A stretch of 64,000 bases of DNA, taken from the NCBI GenBank assembly GCA_026122225.1, contig JANEZZ010001497.1:1426001-1490000 (forward strand), written 5' to 3'. Under the pieces are notes generated by a model. The model searched no databases, was not told the DNA's origin, and was given only the letters and a program-made list of their open reading frames with translations. The DNA comes from Heloderma charlesbogerti (Eukaryota > Chordata > Lepidosauria > Squamata > Helodermatidae). This document shows, piece by piece, positions 22,489 to 34,885 of this stretch (the first letter of the stretch is position 1; every line of letters starts with the position of its first letter). The position numbers were made by a program, and so were the translations under genes.

Positions 22489-23085
22489 AGATATCAGCAG
22501 AGTGCTCTTACAAATGTTCCCAAGCCAGGGTTCTTGGGCACAGATAACTTTTTTAAACAGTTTCAGTGGAATACACTCATGAATCTCTTTCATATTTCAA
22601 TGACAAACATGCAATGGTCTTGAAAGGCAGATGGGCCACAAGGATGTTGGGAGGCAGGGCTAGTGTGTCGTGGAATATGCTCTGGCTCAGAGGTTCTCTC
22701 AAAATATGTTACCAGTATGTAGGCAAACTTGGAATTATGTGTTTAACTAAACATACTTACATTCTTCCCCAAACCAGATACCATCTTAGAGCAAGATAAA
22801 CTCTTCACTCTAGATATAAGTCATATAGAATTTTCTGTTTCCAGAAATCACTCTCTGGGAGAAGGTACTTCTTTCAATGGTTGCTTGTTAGCTGATTCAA
22901 AGGATAGTTCCCAATGTTGCATGTTCAAAATCTTTTTTTATATATTTGTTGGAGGCTATAAAACATGTTTAGATTTTTTACTGTAGTTTTTTACTACACT
23001 AATTTATGTTCCATTAAGCCAGATTCCTAAGGATACATTTCTATTTTAAATTGCATGCCTAAATAATATTACTTCTTATCAAAAT
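22489..23085. other. Intron 1 DNA of gene 2, unrecognised
   Basis: AT-rich, no repeat or exon recognised. Confidence 0.35.
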
Positions 23086-23331
23086 TAGGGATGGACGACC
23101 TCCTGATCGCCTTTTTTTTTTTTTAAAAAGACATGGCAATCGGCAGGGACAGGGAGGAGGCGAACAGCTCTGGCTGGCAGGAGGGAAGGTAAGCACCCCC
23201 AAGCCTGTCCCCCGCCCCCCCCCCCGAATCGGAGCAGAGTGGAACTGCTCTGGAGGATTCTGGGGGGGGGAGGAATGAATCCCACAGGGATTCCCCACTG
23301 GATCAGATGGTGGGGAATCCGTACACCCCTA
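23086..23331. mobile_element. F4 short hAT-like element
   Basis: TAGGGATGGACGACC to CCGTACACCCCTA, 246 bp, with AAGGTAAGCAC inside. Flanks do not give a clean duplication (atcaaaat versus gttctcaa). Confidence 0.6.
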
Positions 23332-23547
23332 GTTCTCAATCATTGGAACTCTGTTAGCACATTTAGCTAAGCATGCTTATAAAGCCTTTTCAGACTGTAG
23401 TGCTCAATGTGTGAAGGTTTAATTGGGAGCAGGCTGCAAGAAGGCACACCATGGGCACACCCATGTCCCCTCCCCACTTTAGTCCTTTAGTCCCCACTTT
23501 AGTCCTACATGTGAATGTAGGGCTTCTACCCAGTTAGCCATCCTCTA

Positions 23548-24080
23548 TCTTACCTGGAACACCCAGGAGTATCCATAAAAGAAGAGAAGAGAAAAGCCGA
23601 AAGACCATCTTGCTTATTTTGACAGGAATTTCACCAATACGGCAAGCTGGGCTGTTTTGACAGGGTTGCATCCCACAATATAAGTATTTGCAGCACCCAA
23701 TGAAATGTTTATCCACAGAAGTCTGGTTTATTCTTGAATCTGGTCAAATATGAACCAGAAATGGCTGCTGCTTCAATTCCTGAGCATAGCTCCTGAGACA
23801 AATTAAATGGCACTAAATATTGGACAACTAGGAAGTACAATTAGGGCAGGATGAGGTGTGTGGGAATCTGTCTCTGGAGGACTTCAAACAGTATTTGGTA
23901 GAAAGCAGAGATTAGTGATGGACATACAGTGATAATAACAATAATAGGTACTGAATATTCAGTTGGATAACGTTCTTCACAGGATGTTCAGAAGTTGGTC
24001 GGAAAGAGGTGAATAGCATTTGCTTTTGAACATAATGAAAATCTTTGTTGCCTACAGCATCTTCAAAAATTAGGTGGAAG
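23548..24080 (-). promoter_or_regulatory. Conserved leader-exon and upstream block, copy 2
   Basis: Homologous to 1665-2222 and 62573-63105. The best conserved stretch, about 23870-23900 and 23950-24060, is shared noncoding sequence upstream of the leader exon. Candidate promoter and 5' UTR region of gene 2. No certain TATA box is visible. Confidence 0.45.
23554..23608 (-). CDS. Beta-defensin gene 2, exon 1 (signal peptide)
   Basis: ATG at 23608-23606 (context AAGATGG, strong Kozak) opens 18 codons plus one base, ending CCAG|GTAAGA. The peptide MVFRLFSSLLLWILLGVP is a classic signal core with a Gly formed across the junction. The frame stays open upstream to 23716, but this ATG is preferred because it aligns with the starts of copies 1 and 3 and puts the hydrophobic core directly after the start. 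It matches the usual beta-defensin layout in which exon 1 encodes the secretion signal. Phase 1 agrees with the acceptor of exon 2 at 20767. Confidence 0.72.
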
Positions 24081-25435
24081 CCCTAATTCAGCAAAATAAA
24101 CATGGTTGGAAAAATGTTCAAACTCTGGTTTTAAGAGCTAAGCACTCATAGCTCTGGGCCTGGATGGGCAAACATGTCAGTTTCTATTTGACACATATTC
24201 AAATCTTATAAATCTAAAGATCTTTCTGTCCCATTAATGAAGACATTTGTAGATTGTGCAAAGTTGTTGAATTTCATTTGAAAAATGATCCAAATGAAAT
24301 TCTCACCCATACTTACTTGGAAGTGGAATGGAAGCTGAGAGTTAACAAGCATCCTGTTTTCAGGGGAAGTATAGCCCAGTGGTCACCCAGCTACATCAGA
24401 GAAAAGAGGTGTTGCAATGCTGGAGGCTGCGGTTGGCACAGCCTCCCCAATATTTTTGGGAATGATGAAAAATCTGTCTTAAACACTCAGTATAATCTAC
24501 AGGATAATTGAACTTGAAAGATAGCTGCTGGGATGTCTTCAAACCAAAGAGCTTGTTACCTACGAGGCATGTTTTCCCCACCATTTAAAATATTTCTCTG
24601 GCACCTTAACTCTAAAATCTCCATTTTTGCAAGGAAGGTATTTTAAGCAGAGGCTTGGGGATTTAGGACAAAAAGTTCAGTGGGCACTGGCTGTCCTCCA
24701 TTAACATAGATCAAGGGGGTGGCAAAAGGTCTGGGACATCTGGAATAGGCATTTGCCTGCCTTCCTACTCTGTTCCTAAAATATCAGTTCACCCAGGAAT
24801 ACCCATTAAAGCTGTGCATCAGCCCCAGGATTTGGTTTGAAGCCCAGTTTGGCTGGGACCTATTCAAAGGCTAGCTCCTTCAGCTTGGCTATGAATCTGA
24901 ACCTTGATTTGGAAATCCAAATTTTCATGCTTTCCAATAGCTTCCCATTGAATAAACGAAGGACAGCAACATGCTTGACAGAAAGGAAAACTTCAGCTAC
25001 AGACACAGAACTCAAAAACTGCATGGCCTTAATCTGGAGGACAATTCATAAGCTTTATACCACTCACATCTCTGTTTTTTTTTTCCCTCTTAGGAATTTT
25101 CATCTCCCAGCATTCCAAACTGCCACTCTCGGTATCCGTTTAACATCATCGCTGTTGCTGAGGGCCAAAGCCAAAAAGCTGAGTGCCAAATATATTTTGA
25201 CATTACTCTTTTGTTAGTCTATCTGTCTCTCATAATTGCTCGTCAAAAGTGTGTGACACCAATGTATTCAGTCTGTTTATTTTGTAATAAACCACGTGTC
25301 TGATAATTTAAACTGTAGCTTGCTGCCAAGTTCCCACCATGACTCTTAAAGATCCAAAATAGGTGTCAGTAGGTACACGTGTGTATTATTGCACATAGGT
25401 GTATGAGGACACACAGTAACAAGCTACAGAAATAG
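24081..25435. other. Intergenic DNA upstream of gene 2
   Basis: AT-rich and mostly unique. Open frames near 24254-24511 and 24837-25217 show no family motif. No gene or repeat recognised. Confidence 0.4.
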
Positions 25436-25436
25436 C

Positions 25437-25600
25437 AAAGAGAGCCGTTGTGGTGTAGTGGTTCGAGTGCTGGAGTGGGAGATGAGAGACCTGGGTTCTA
25501 GTCCCCACTCAGCCATGGAAGCTCTCTGGGTGACTTTGGGCCAGTCACAGATTCTCAGCCCACCCCACCCCACAGGATTGTTGTGTTGAGGATAAGATTC
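25437..25600 (+). mobile_element. tRNA-derived SINE (Sauria/squamate type)
   Basis: A-box-like GTGGTGTAGTGGTTCGAGTG and B-box-like GGGTTCTAGTCCCC, followed by GACTTTGGGCCAGTCACA, a body shared by many squamate SINEs. Confidence 0.75.
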
Positions 25601-26081
25601 AAACACAGACTCTAAAAAGTCTGTGTTTGAATCCCTGTTTATCCGACCATGTTGGTGCTTCATGAGCGTTGCCACCTCTGTTCTCTTTCAGGTGCTTCCT
25701 CTTTATTTTATTTATTTATTTACAATATTTATATACCGCTCCTCATCAGAAGATTTCGGAGCTGTGAACAACATGATAAGAATAAAACAATGGTTAAAAG
25801 AGTTAAAAAAGTTAAAACATTTTTAAAAAAGACAAATCCCAACGAAGTGGAGTTCAACAAACCATGCCTGGTCATTGCAAAGAAGGCCTCTTGAAAGAAC
25901 AATGTCTTCAGGAGGCGCTGGAAAGACCACAATGTTGGCGCGTGACATACCTTTTGCAGATTATGTTGATGGGGGGGAGGCGTTCCGTCCCTCCACCCGG
26001 AATCCGGGCTGGGGGGGGAGGTGCTCCGTTCCTCCCCCCAGAATCCTCGAACAGCCGGCTGTGCTCCGCAGCAGCTCCACG

Positions 26082-26523
26082 TAGGGCTGTACGAAAGGCA
26101 CTTACCTTTCGCGGATTATGTTGATGTGGGGGGGGGGAGGCGCTGGCCGGGAATCCTGGCCAGCCAGCTGTGCTCCGCAGCTGGACATCCGGCCACTGGC
26201 TAGCAGGGACGCAAATGGCGGTGGCCATAGCCGCCGCCGTTTGCATCCCTGCAGTCAGCCATTATAGGCTATGTAAATCTTTATGCAGCCTATCATGTTT
26301 TGTTTTGTTTTTTAAACTGGAAATGGCAGTAGCGACAGGCGGTCAGAAGACCGGCTGCCACAGCCGCCGCCGGAGCCACCGCCTCCAGGAAGATCCGCCC
26401 CAGGTAAGTCTTGTCCCGGGGGGGCAGTGGGGTGGCAGACCATTCCGCCACCAATTTTGGGGGGCCGAATGCGCTGGCATTTGGCCTCCCTGAGATCCGT
26501 GGTGGAATTCTCTAACATCCTGA
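26082..26523 (-). mobile_element. F2 hAT-like element nested in F2
   Basis: Starts TAGGGCTGTACGAAAGGCAC and ends AACATCCTGA. Duplications gctccacg and gctccgtg (6 of 8); removing it restores the B-arm sequence seen at 42050-42080. Confidence 0.78.
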
Positions 26524-27064
26524 GCTCCGTGGAGCAGACGGCCAGGCCCGGCCTGGCCAGGCCAGAGCTCTCCGCAGCTGGATTTCGGGCTGCGGAGGGC
26601 TCTGGGTAGGTAAAAAACAAAACAAAACTGCCGCCATTTGCGTTCCTTCTTTTGGCCATCTTAATCTACGTAAATATTTACGTAGACTATGATGGCGAAA
26701 ATAAAGGGGAACACAAATAGTGTAGCTGGTGCTATTTGCGTCCCTTTTTGATTCCCCCTTTTAGCCTACGTAAACCTTTATGTAGGCTAAAACGGTGAAT
26801 CAAAAGGGGACACAAATAGCGCCCACTTCGCTATTTGCGTTCCCCTTTATTTTCGCCTTCATAGTCTACGTAAATATTTACGTAGATTAAGACGGTAAAA
26901 ATAAGGAACGGAAATGGTGGCAGCCGCCGCCGCCATTTGCGTACACAGTTGTTGTTTTTTTAACCCACCCAGCCATGATAGGCTATGTAAATCTTTACGT
27001 AGCCTATCACGTCTTTTTTTTTTTTTTTACACAAGGCAAGCCTGGAAATGGCGGTGGTGGCAGC

Positions 27065-27648
27065 TAGGGATGGCCATGAATTTCGCCCCGAATCTTGGGG
27101 AGGCCGAATGCCAATGCATTCAGCCCCCCGAAATTGGCGGTGAAATTCTCCGCCCCCCCCCGAGATGGGACTTACCTCCTGTGAATGTCCCTCCCGGCGG
27201 CGGGTCCCGGCGGCATTTTGTCGGCGTTTCGGCGGGGGCGGCGGCCAGTCTTCTGACTGGCTGCCGCCGCCACCATTACAAAATAAAGTAAAAAAAAAAA
27301 CCCTGTGATAGGCTACGTAACGATTAACGTAGCCTATCACGGCTAGATTTCCAAAGTCACCCGTGATAGGCTACGTAACGATTAATGTAGCCTATCATGG
27401 CTGACTTTGGAAATCTAGCCGTGATAGGCTACGTTAATCGTTACGTAGCCTATCACGGGTTTGTTTGTTTGTTTTTACTTTTTCTTTCGTGGCCAGGGAG
27501 ACGGGGCGCTTCTCCCCGGCCTGAATTTCTGCCGGACGAGGCGGGGCGCCTCCCCCCCCGGCCTGAATTTCGGCGGGAGAACTGAAGTGCCTCCCCACCA
27601 CCACGAAGCAAGCTGTGGGACGAGGGAAGTCCCTTTCGTACATCACTA
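27065..27648 (+). mobile_element. F1 hAT-like element nested in F2
   Basis: 584 bp, termini TAGGGATGGCCATG and GTACATCACTA, perfect duplication gtggcagc (27057-27064, 27649-27656). The central module is missing, leaving three GATAGGCTACG hairpins between arms. Confidence 0.92.
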
Positions 27649-28576
27649 GTGGCAGCTGGTCGGAAGACCGGCCGCCACCGCCGCAGCCGCTGCCAGAGCC
27701 GCCGCCGCTCGGAAGATCTGCCCCAGGTGAGTCTCATCCCAGGGGGGATCCACGGGGGGGCGTGGGGTGGCAGGCCATTCCACCACGGAGTTCCGGGGGC
27801 TGAATGCACTGGCATTCAGCCTCACCGAGATCCGTGGCAGAATTCTCTGACATCCCCAGCCTGACCTCTAAAGGCAGGGAATTCCACAGGAAGGGGGCCA
27901 CCACACTGAAGGCTCTTCTCCTGGTGGACTCCAACCGGGCCATAGGTCTGTGATCTGATGATCTCAGTGACAAGGGCAGGTTGGTAGGGAAGGAGGCGCT
28001 CTCTCTGGTATCCTGGTTCCAAGTTGTTTAGGGCTTTGTACACTAGTACTAATACCTTAAACCTGGCCTGGTAGTGAATAGGCAGCCAGTGCAGTTCCCT
28101 CAGCAAAGATTTACACGCTGAAAAGGGGCAGCTCCCGACAACAGCCGAGCTGCTGCATTCTGCACTAGCTCCAGCTTCCGGACTAGCCTATGTGGCAGCC
28201 CCACATAGAGCACATTGCAGTAGTCCAGTCTTGAGGTTACTAGCGCCTGTTCCACCTTGGCCAAGCTATCCCTGTCCAGGAGGGGCCGTAGTTGGCGAAC
28301 CAGCCGAAGCTGGTAAAAGGCACTCCGAGCTGCCGCGACCATTTGGGCCTCTGGTGACAATCATGGATCTAGGAGTACCCCCAGACTACGAACCTGATCT
28401 TTAATAGCTATATAGCAGGAAGATACATCATGGTTCTTAACATACTGGGAATAGCTGCAGCTATTGAATTTGGCTGATGCAGATTGGTGAGAATTTCAAT
28501 TTGATTCCTTTTTAGGAGAAGAATTTACCAAAATTTAAACAGTTCTTTATATTTGGGAGAGAAAGAACCTGGACAT

Positions 28577-28612
28577 TTACACACACACACACACACACAC
28601 ACATGTGTGTGT
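28577..28612 (+). repeat. (CA)n/(TG)n microsatellite
   Basis: Perfect CA run turning into TGTGTG at 28603. Confidence 0.9.
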
Positions 28613-29970
28613 ATAGTTGTTGTTCCGTCGTTCAGTCGTGTCCGACTCTTCGTGACCCCATGGACCATAGCACGCCAGGCCTTCCTGTCCTGCGCTCTCT
28701 CCCGGAGTGTGCTCAAGTTCATATTCATTGCATCGGTGATGCTATCTAGCCATCTCATCCTCTGCCGTCCCCTTCTCCATTTGCCTTCAGTCTTTCCCAG
28801 CATCAGGGTCTAGGGATGGCAGAGAATTTCTCCCCAAAACTTCAGGGGGCCGAGTGCCAACGTGTTTGGCCCCCCAAACACGTTTCAGGGAGAAATCCTC
28901 TGCAACCCCCCCCCGCCCCCCGCACCTCCCCCGGGACGGGACTTACCTTTACCGAATGTCCCTCCCGGTGGCTGGTCCGGCCGGCGGTTCGGTGGGTGTT
29001 CGAGCGAGGCGGGAGCGGCAGCCGGTCTTTCGACTGGCTGCCGCCGCCGCCATTGCAATGAAAGGAAAAAAAACCCAAACTTCCCCTGATAGGCTACGTG
29101 ACGATTCACCTAGCCTATCATGGCTAGATTTGCAAAGTCAGCCGTGATAGGCTACGTGAATCGTCACGTAGCCTAACACGGGTGACTTTAAAAAAAAAAA
29201 AAAAAAGAGTGTACGGATAATGGCGGCCCCCATAGGGAGCCGCCATTCCCGTTCCTTATTTGGTCGCTGTAGTCTACGTAAATGTTTACATAGACTACGG
29301 CGAAAATAAGGGCAATGCTATTTGCGTTGCCCTTATTTTCGCCATAGTCTACATAAACATTTACATAGACTACAGCGACTAAATAAGGAACGCGAATGGC
29401 GGCTCCCTATGGGGGCCGCCATTCGCGTATGCACTTTTTTTTTTTCTTTTCAAAGTCACCCGTAATAGGCTACGTGACAATTCACGTAGCCTATCACGGC
29501 TGACTTTGCAGATCTAGCCGTGATAGGCTACGTGAATCGTCAAATACCCTATCAGGGGGCGTTTTTTTTTTTACGTTCGCGGCCGGGCGAGGCGAGGCGC
29601 CTCCTCCCCGGCCTGAATTTCGGCCGGGCGAGGCGGGAAGCCTCCCCCCCGGCCTGAATTTTGGCCGGGCGAGGCGGGAAGCCTCCCCCCCGGCCTGAAC
29701 TTCGTGGGGGGAGCAGTGAAGCGCCTCCCCCCCACCGCGAACGGCCTTCGACGACAGGTAAGTGACTTTCGTCCACCCCTATCAGGGTCTTTTCCAGAGA
29801 GTTTTCTCTTCGCATTAGGTGGCCAAAATATTTGAGCTTCAGTTTCAGTAACTGTCCTTCCAATGAGCACTCAGGGTTGATTTCCTTTAGGATGGACTGA
29901 TTTGACCTCCTTGAAGTCCAGGTGACTCATAAGGGTCTTCTCCAACACCACAGTTCGAAAGCAATGTGTA
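28613..29970 (-). mobile_element. BovB LINE 3' region, interrupted by F1
   Basis: Starts TAGTTGTTGTTCCGTCGTTC and TCCGACTCTTCGTGACCCCA, the reverse of the BovB 3' end. Continues after the insertion with the BovB ORF2 end. Right boundary approximate. Confidence 0.88.
28811..29781 (+). mobile_element. F1 hAT-like palindromic element (full length) in BovB
   Basis: 971 bp; perfect duplication tcagggtc (28803-28810, 29782-29789). Confidence 0.95.
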
Positions 29971-30227
29971 TAGTGGGAGATGGTAAAACTGACAGATTTT
30001 CCCATCTCTCTACATAAGGACTCAGCCAACTTATTTCAGCACTGGGGTGGGTGGGGGGATGACAATCTATACTCTGTTCACCTTATGTGTGAAGTGGCTT
30101 TTACACACATAGGGCAGTATCCAGCTGTGGCATTCTGTTAGTGCAAATGATGTTGCATTAGCAGAAATTAGGTTCTGAAGTACACACAGGAGAAGAATCC
30201 AACTAAAGTTACTTTTGCACAAGCTTG

Positions 30228-30478
30228 GTTATGCCAGCAGTGGCACATTTTGCTTGTGCAACTGGCTGTGCAACCCATTGTAGAACCCATTGTGTAACCA
30301 GCTGCACATACCACTTGTGCAACCTACTGCACATTTGGTTTCACCTTCTGCTTGTGCAACTTGTTGTGCAACCAGTTGTGCAATGACTTGGACAACCTCT
30401 TGTGCAACAGCATCACAAACTGTTGTGCAATGGCTTAAACAAATAGCTGTGCAATGGTCAACTGGTTGCAGATGGATA
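30228..30478 (+). repeat. Degenerate TTGTGCAAC tandem array
   Basis: A motif close to TTGTGCAACC recurs about every 10 to 20 bp for 250 bp, with variants TGTGCAATG and TGCACAT. Confidence 0.7.
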
Positions 30479-31722
30479 CTGTCCACCTGCTTGCCTGATG
30501 GAAAGATTCAGAGGAGCTCCACTACCACTATTTGAGTTTGCAGAATGACACTGTTGGATACTGCTCATATGAATCATCAGCAGATACACTGACTTCTCTG
30601 TGCTGAATGCATGAACAGGGAATAGAAAGGAAATATTCTCCAGAGTGCAATAATACCAAACAGCATCATTAAGGAGAAATGGTTAACATGCCAACAGCAA
30701 CACAAATCTTCAAGAGGAAAGAGTGACCTTGGGTTGACTCTGCTATGTCACAATAACTCAGTAACTGGACTTCAGGTAACAATTCTCCAGCCAAGAAAAA
30801 TGCCCTTCCCCTGTTGTCAGCTCATCTGGAAAAAGGGGGGGGGCGTTGCCGGTGGGTGGGGAGAGAAGGGGTGGCTCTGTGCCATTGGGTATCCCCCAGT
30901 GGCACCACCAGGCAGCGGAGGGGCCGGCAGAGCCCTCTTAAGCTCTGCGCCCCTCCCAACAGAAGCTCTCTCGCTCTCGCAGCTACCAGTGCGAAGGACA
31001 GTTGACTGAGGAGGGGTCAGCGAGGGGACATCCTCACCCACCTCCCCCCATTTCGTCTGTCCTGGGCCAGTGGATCGGGCTCCCCCTGTGCCGCTGCCTG
31101 CCCTGGGGATGCAGTGGGCATGGTGGCCGGCCCCGGCTGGCCCATCATCGCAGCTGCCAGCTTGCAGTGCTCCCTCAGGGGTGCAGACGCTCACCCCGGG
31201 CATCGCACCTTCTCGTGCCCCCTCCTCGTGCCCCCTCCTCGTGCCTGCCCACCACCGCTTGCCTTCTCCTGAGGTGGACACCGCAATGGGCTGTGTTCCC
31301 GTCACTGGCCGCAGCCAGCCCAGGCAGTGCCTGTCAGCCCATCGTGGGTGCGGCGTGCCACGTGAGTGCTTGCACCCTCTCCTTGTATTTGCCGCTTGCC
31401 CTTGAGCTGCGGTGGACGTGGCACATAGCTCTGGTTGTCACCGGCTTGTGACACTGAGCCTGCTGGGCCTGCTGATGCCAAAGTTTTCCCGGCTGCCAGG
31501 GCTGGCTGCTGGGCAGAGTGTGCCCTGAGGAGCCCTCCCGAAGTCTGAGGGGGGGGTACCGAGCACAATATGGGGTGAGGAGAGGGGCTTTTTCCTCCCT
31601 GTGCCGGGTTTCCTCAGGCACTTGCCCACAGATTGCACTGTTGGGTGGGGGCAATCACTGGCCAGAGCCCCTTAAAAGTGCTTCTGGGTCTCTTAGGCCT
31701 TTATTGGCCCAGGGCATATTCA
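30479..31722. other. Unassigned intergenic DNA, GC-rich from 30830
   Basis: Pro-rich frames on both strands without conserved motifs. It may be an outlying part of the DIRS-like element, but I cannot prove this. Confidence 0.3.
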
Positions 31723-31875
31723 AAGGCACGTGTGGCAGCCACCTTGCTGTAGCTAAGCAAGTTTGGCCCTGGCCCTCGCATGGAGGGGAGACCACCTGGG
31801 GACCACATGTTGCATCCTTGAGTTCTGTTTCACGATGGAGGAAAGATGGGATACAAATGTGTTAAATACATGAAA
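31723..31875 (+). mobile_element. 5S rRNA-derived SINE
   Basis: CTGTAGCTAAGCAAGTTTGG and GGGGAGACCACCTGGGGACC match the 5S core; same body and tail as 14876-15025. Confidence 0.8.
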
Positions 31876-31895
31876 GCCCTATAGGCATCTCTCCC

Positions 31896-32778
31896 TAGGG
31901 ATGTATGAAAGGGACTTACTTTGTCCCGCAGCTTGCTTTGCGGTGGGGGGGAGGCACTTCGCTTCTCCCCCCGAAATTCAGGCTAGGGGGGGAGGTGCCC
32001 CACCTCGCCCTGCCGAAATTCAGGCCGGGGAGAAGCACCCTGTCTCCCCGGCCAGGAAAGAAAAAGTGGGGAAAAAAAACCCGTGATAGGCTATGTAACG
32101 ATTAACGTAGCCTATTACGGCTAGATTTCCAAAGTCAGCCATAATAGGCTACGTAAATCGTTACATAGCCTATCATGGGTGACTTTGAAAAAAAAAAAAA
32201 AGCATGTATGCATTTGCGTTCCTTATTTGGTCCCAGTAGTCTACGTAAAGATTTACGTAGACTATGGAGAAAATAAGGGCAATGCAAATAGCGTTGCCCT
32301 TATTTTTGCCGTAGTCTACGTAAATCTTTACGTAGATTACCGGGACCAAATAAGGAATGCAAATGGCGGCACCCATAGGGTGCCGCCATTTGCGTACGTG
32401 CTTTTTTTTCCCGAAGTCACCCGTGATAGGCTATGTAACGATTTACGTAGCCTATCACGGCTGACTTTGGAAATCTAGCCATGATAGCCTACGTTAATCG
32501 TTATGTAGCCTATCACGGGTTTTTAATTTTATTTTTACTTTACTTTGAAATGGCGGTGGAGGCGGCAGCCTGTCAGAAGACCGGCTGCCGCCCCCGCCCC
32601 CGATGACAAGCAGCCGAACCACCACCAGGACCCGCCGCCGGGAGGGACATTCGCCAAAGTTAAGTCCCATCCTGGGGGGGGCGGTGGGGCCAGAGAATTT
32701 CACCACCGATTTTGGGGGGCCGAATGCGTTGGCACTTGGCCCCCCAAAGATTCGGGGAGAATTTCTCCGCCATCCCTA
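31896..32778 (-). mobile_element. F1 hAT-like palindromic element
   Basis: 883 bp; perfect duplication tctctccc (31888-31895, 32779-32786). Core hairpins use GATAGGCTATGTAACGATTA. Confidence 0.93.
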
Positions 32779-34360
32779 TCTCTCCCCAGCCTGTGAACCC
32801 AGTACTTCAGCCCGTACCTTGGGGCCCTGTGTTCTACCAGCCAGCAGAGCATTGTGGGGCTGGCTCTCATCTGATCTCAAATCTCAGTCAGTTCAGTCCC
32901 AGTCTGACATTTCTCTCCCCATCTGGGCGGGTTCCCCAGTGGCTGTCTTGGCCCCCCTTCTTTTTTGGGTGGACATTATGCCCCCAGAGAAGGGGCGGGG
33001 GGTGGAAATTGAGAAGCTTTATGAAACTCCATGATCCCCATGGAAGGGCCTCAACATTGGCATGATTCTGAGTCAGAGGTTGATCAAGGCCCAGTCCTGG
33101 CATCAATTCTCACATGCCTGGAAGCAACAGAACATACTTCTGGGATCACCTCCCCTCCCCTGGCCATGCCCAACAAAGCCACGGCAGTGCAGGCTAATTG
33201 GACACAACAGCTGACATGATCTTCATTATCACTTTCCATTGCAGCACGTCTGGATGCCATTGAGGCCTCCACCTTGTCTTCGCAGGCTCACCTTGGCAGC
33301 ACACCAACGCCCAAGGCGGTTCACCCGCCTGAGGCATCCCTGTCGACGGCGACCCAAGCTACATCATCCACTTTGTTAGCTAGTGACCCAGGCGCAGCTT
33401 CCCCGGATCCAGCATACCCTGGATATGGTACACCTGGATGCCATTGAGGCTCCCTTGCTCACGAGGGACCTGGGTGTGGTTGCCCTGACTATGGGTGAGA
33501 CAACTACACCTCACTTTACATGGCCAGGTGGGGGACCTTTGGGTCCTTCAGGGTAGTTACATTGACTTCCCTCCCTGGGGTGGCCATCCCTCCCACTGTC
33601 CCTAAGCACCTCGTCTTCCATGGTTGGCGTGGCTCAGCCTGGGTCTTCTGTTGGGGGTCTCAGTTCGTTTCATCTTTTGGGAGTTCCCCTTTCTTGATGG
33701 GGCCCAGCACCCTGCCCTCCCCACCAGTCAGTGCAAAGGATACCCTCTCATATCCCCCTACATGGCACCCAGGCCGCCTGTAGCTCTGTCAGTCATATCT
33801 CCGCTTCCATTAGTGTCTGGCAGGGCCCTGCCAGGGACCTGAAGGATCGTGACCCTTGGCTCCAGTTTATGACTCCTCCCCAGCCAGGTCTCTGCAACAG
33901 ATCTGACAGAAGCCGCACTCTCACCGAGCTGTGTCCCCCATTTGCCCTCAGCCTATTTTGGGTCCAGTGGTTCAGCACTGCTGTCTGCTGGTGGTACAGC
34001 TTTGGGGTGCATGTTCTGGGTACCCGTGCCATTTCCAGCAAGAGTGCTGCCCTTCATAGTGGGCTGCACTTGTGCACCTCTTATCCAGGAGCCCAGGGAT
34101 AGTGGGGTTCCCCCAGGTAAGGCCTTGGTAGTAGGAAGCCCGGTGGCAGACAGCAGCACCCCCCTACTGTCCCCCAGCCCAGGTTCAGATGGTCCCGCTC
34201 CTCCGGCCTTGGAAATGCTGCATGTCAGGGTGAATGCGTTCTACTTGAAACACAGTTTTATACTAGGTTTAGGATCCCTTTCCTGGGTCTTCATAAGCCA
34301 TACTTGGCTCACAATCAAAATCTGTCCTTGCCATGCATCGACGGGTTTGCGAGAAAATCG

Positions 34361-34779
34361 TAAGGATGACAGAGAATTCTGCCATAGACTCCAGTGAGGC
34401 CAGATTCTTTAGAAACCCCCAGAGTACGTGGCGGAATGGCCTCCCCCCGCACGGCTCTAGTGGCAGATGAAGCAGCAGCGGTGGCAGCGGTGGCCCGTAC
34501 GCCATTTGCATCCCTGCTTTAGCCGTGATAGGCTATGTAAATATTTACATCACCTATTACGGGCTAGCGTAGGGACACAAATGACGTCCCCTACACAGGA
34601 CACCATTTGCATCCGCAGCAGCCTGGCAGCGGGTGGAGGCCCGCTGTGGATTGGCCCGGGTGGAGGCTCCATGGACTGGCTGCCAAGCAGAGCCGGCCAA
34701 GCAGGATTCTGGGGGGGGGGAGGAATGGATCACCTCCCCCCACCTGCAGACCCCAACGGAGCCAGTTAAGTGGGGTTTA
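34361..34779 (+). mobile_element. F2 hAT-like element, right terminus deleted
   Basis: Left end TAAGGATGACAGAGAATTC; right end stops at TTAAGTGGGGTTTA, lacking the last ten bases or so. Duplications gaaaatcg and gaaaattg (7 of 8). Confidence 0.8.
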
Positions 34780-34885
34780 GAAAATTGACAAAGTAGTACT
34801 GGCGGGACGGGTTATACCCCCCCTTTTTTCCACACCCACGATACCTTATCTAAGGATTTGCACTCTTAGTATAGTGCCAAAGATG

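Larger units (their letters stand above)
25948..27858 (-). mobile_element. Outer F2 hAT-like element of a three-element nest
   Basis: Left terminus lost (starts at TACCTTTTGC), right end GACATCCCCA; flanks gcgtgaca and gcctgacc match 6 of 8. Interior carries TTAGCCTACG and TAGTCTACG hairpins and is split by elements at 26082 and 27065. Confidence 0.75.
25705..28410 (-). mobile_element. L2-clade LINE, interrupted by nested hAT-like elements
   Basis: Minus-strand ORF2 end is readable: SRLDYCNVLYVGLP and LVQNAAARLLSG (28100-28360), then LRELHWLPIHYQARFKVLVL and VYKALNNLEPGYQ (27900-28106). The 3' end is a (TTTA)n tail at 25705-25730. The 25948-27858 nest separates the halves. Confidence 0.82.

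Noticed and set aside
24254..24511. Cys-rich frame with KRCCNAGGCGW, considered as another defensin or toxin-like exon
   Set aside because: Spacing does not fit six-cysteine defensins, no splice sites or leader nearby, and no paralog in the window.
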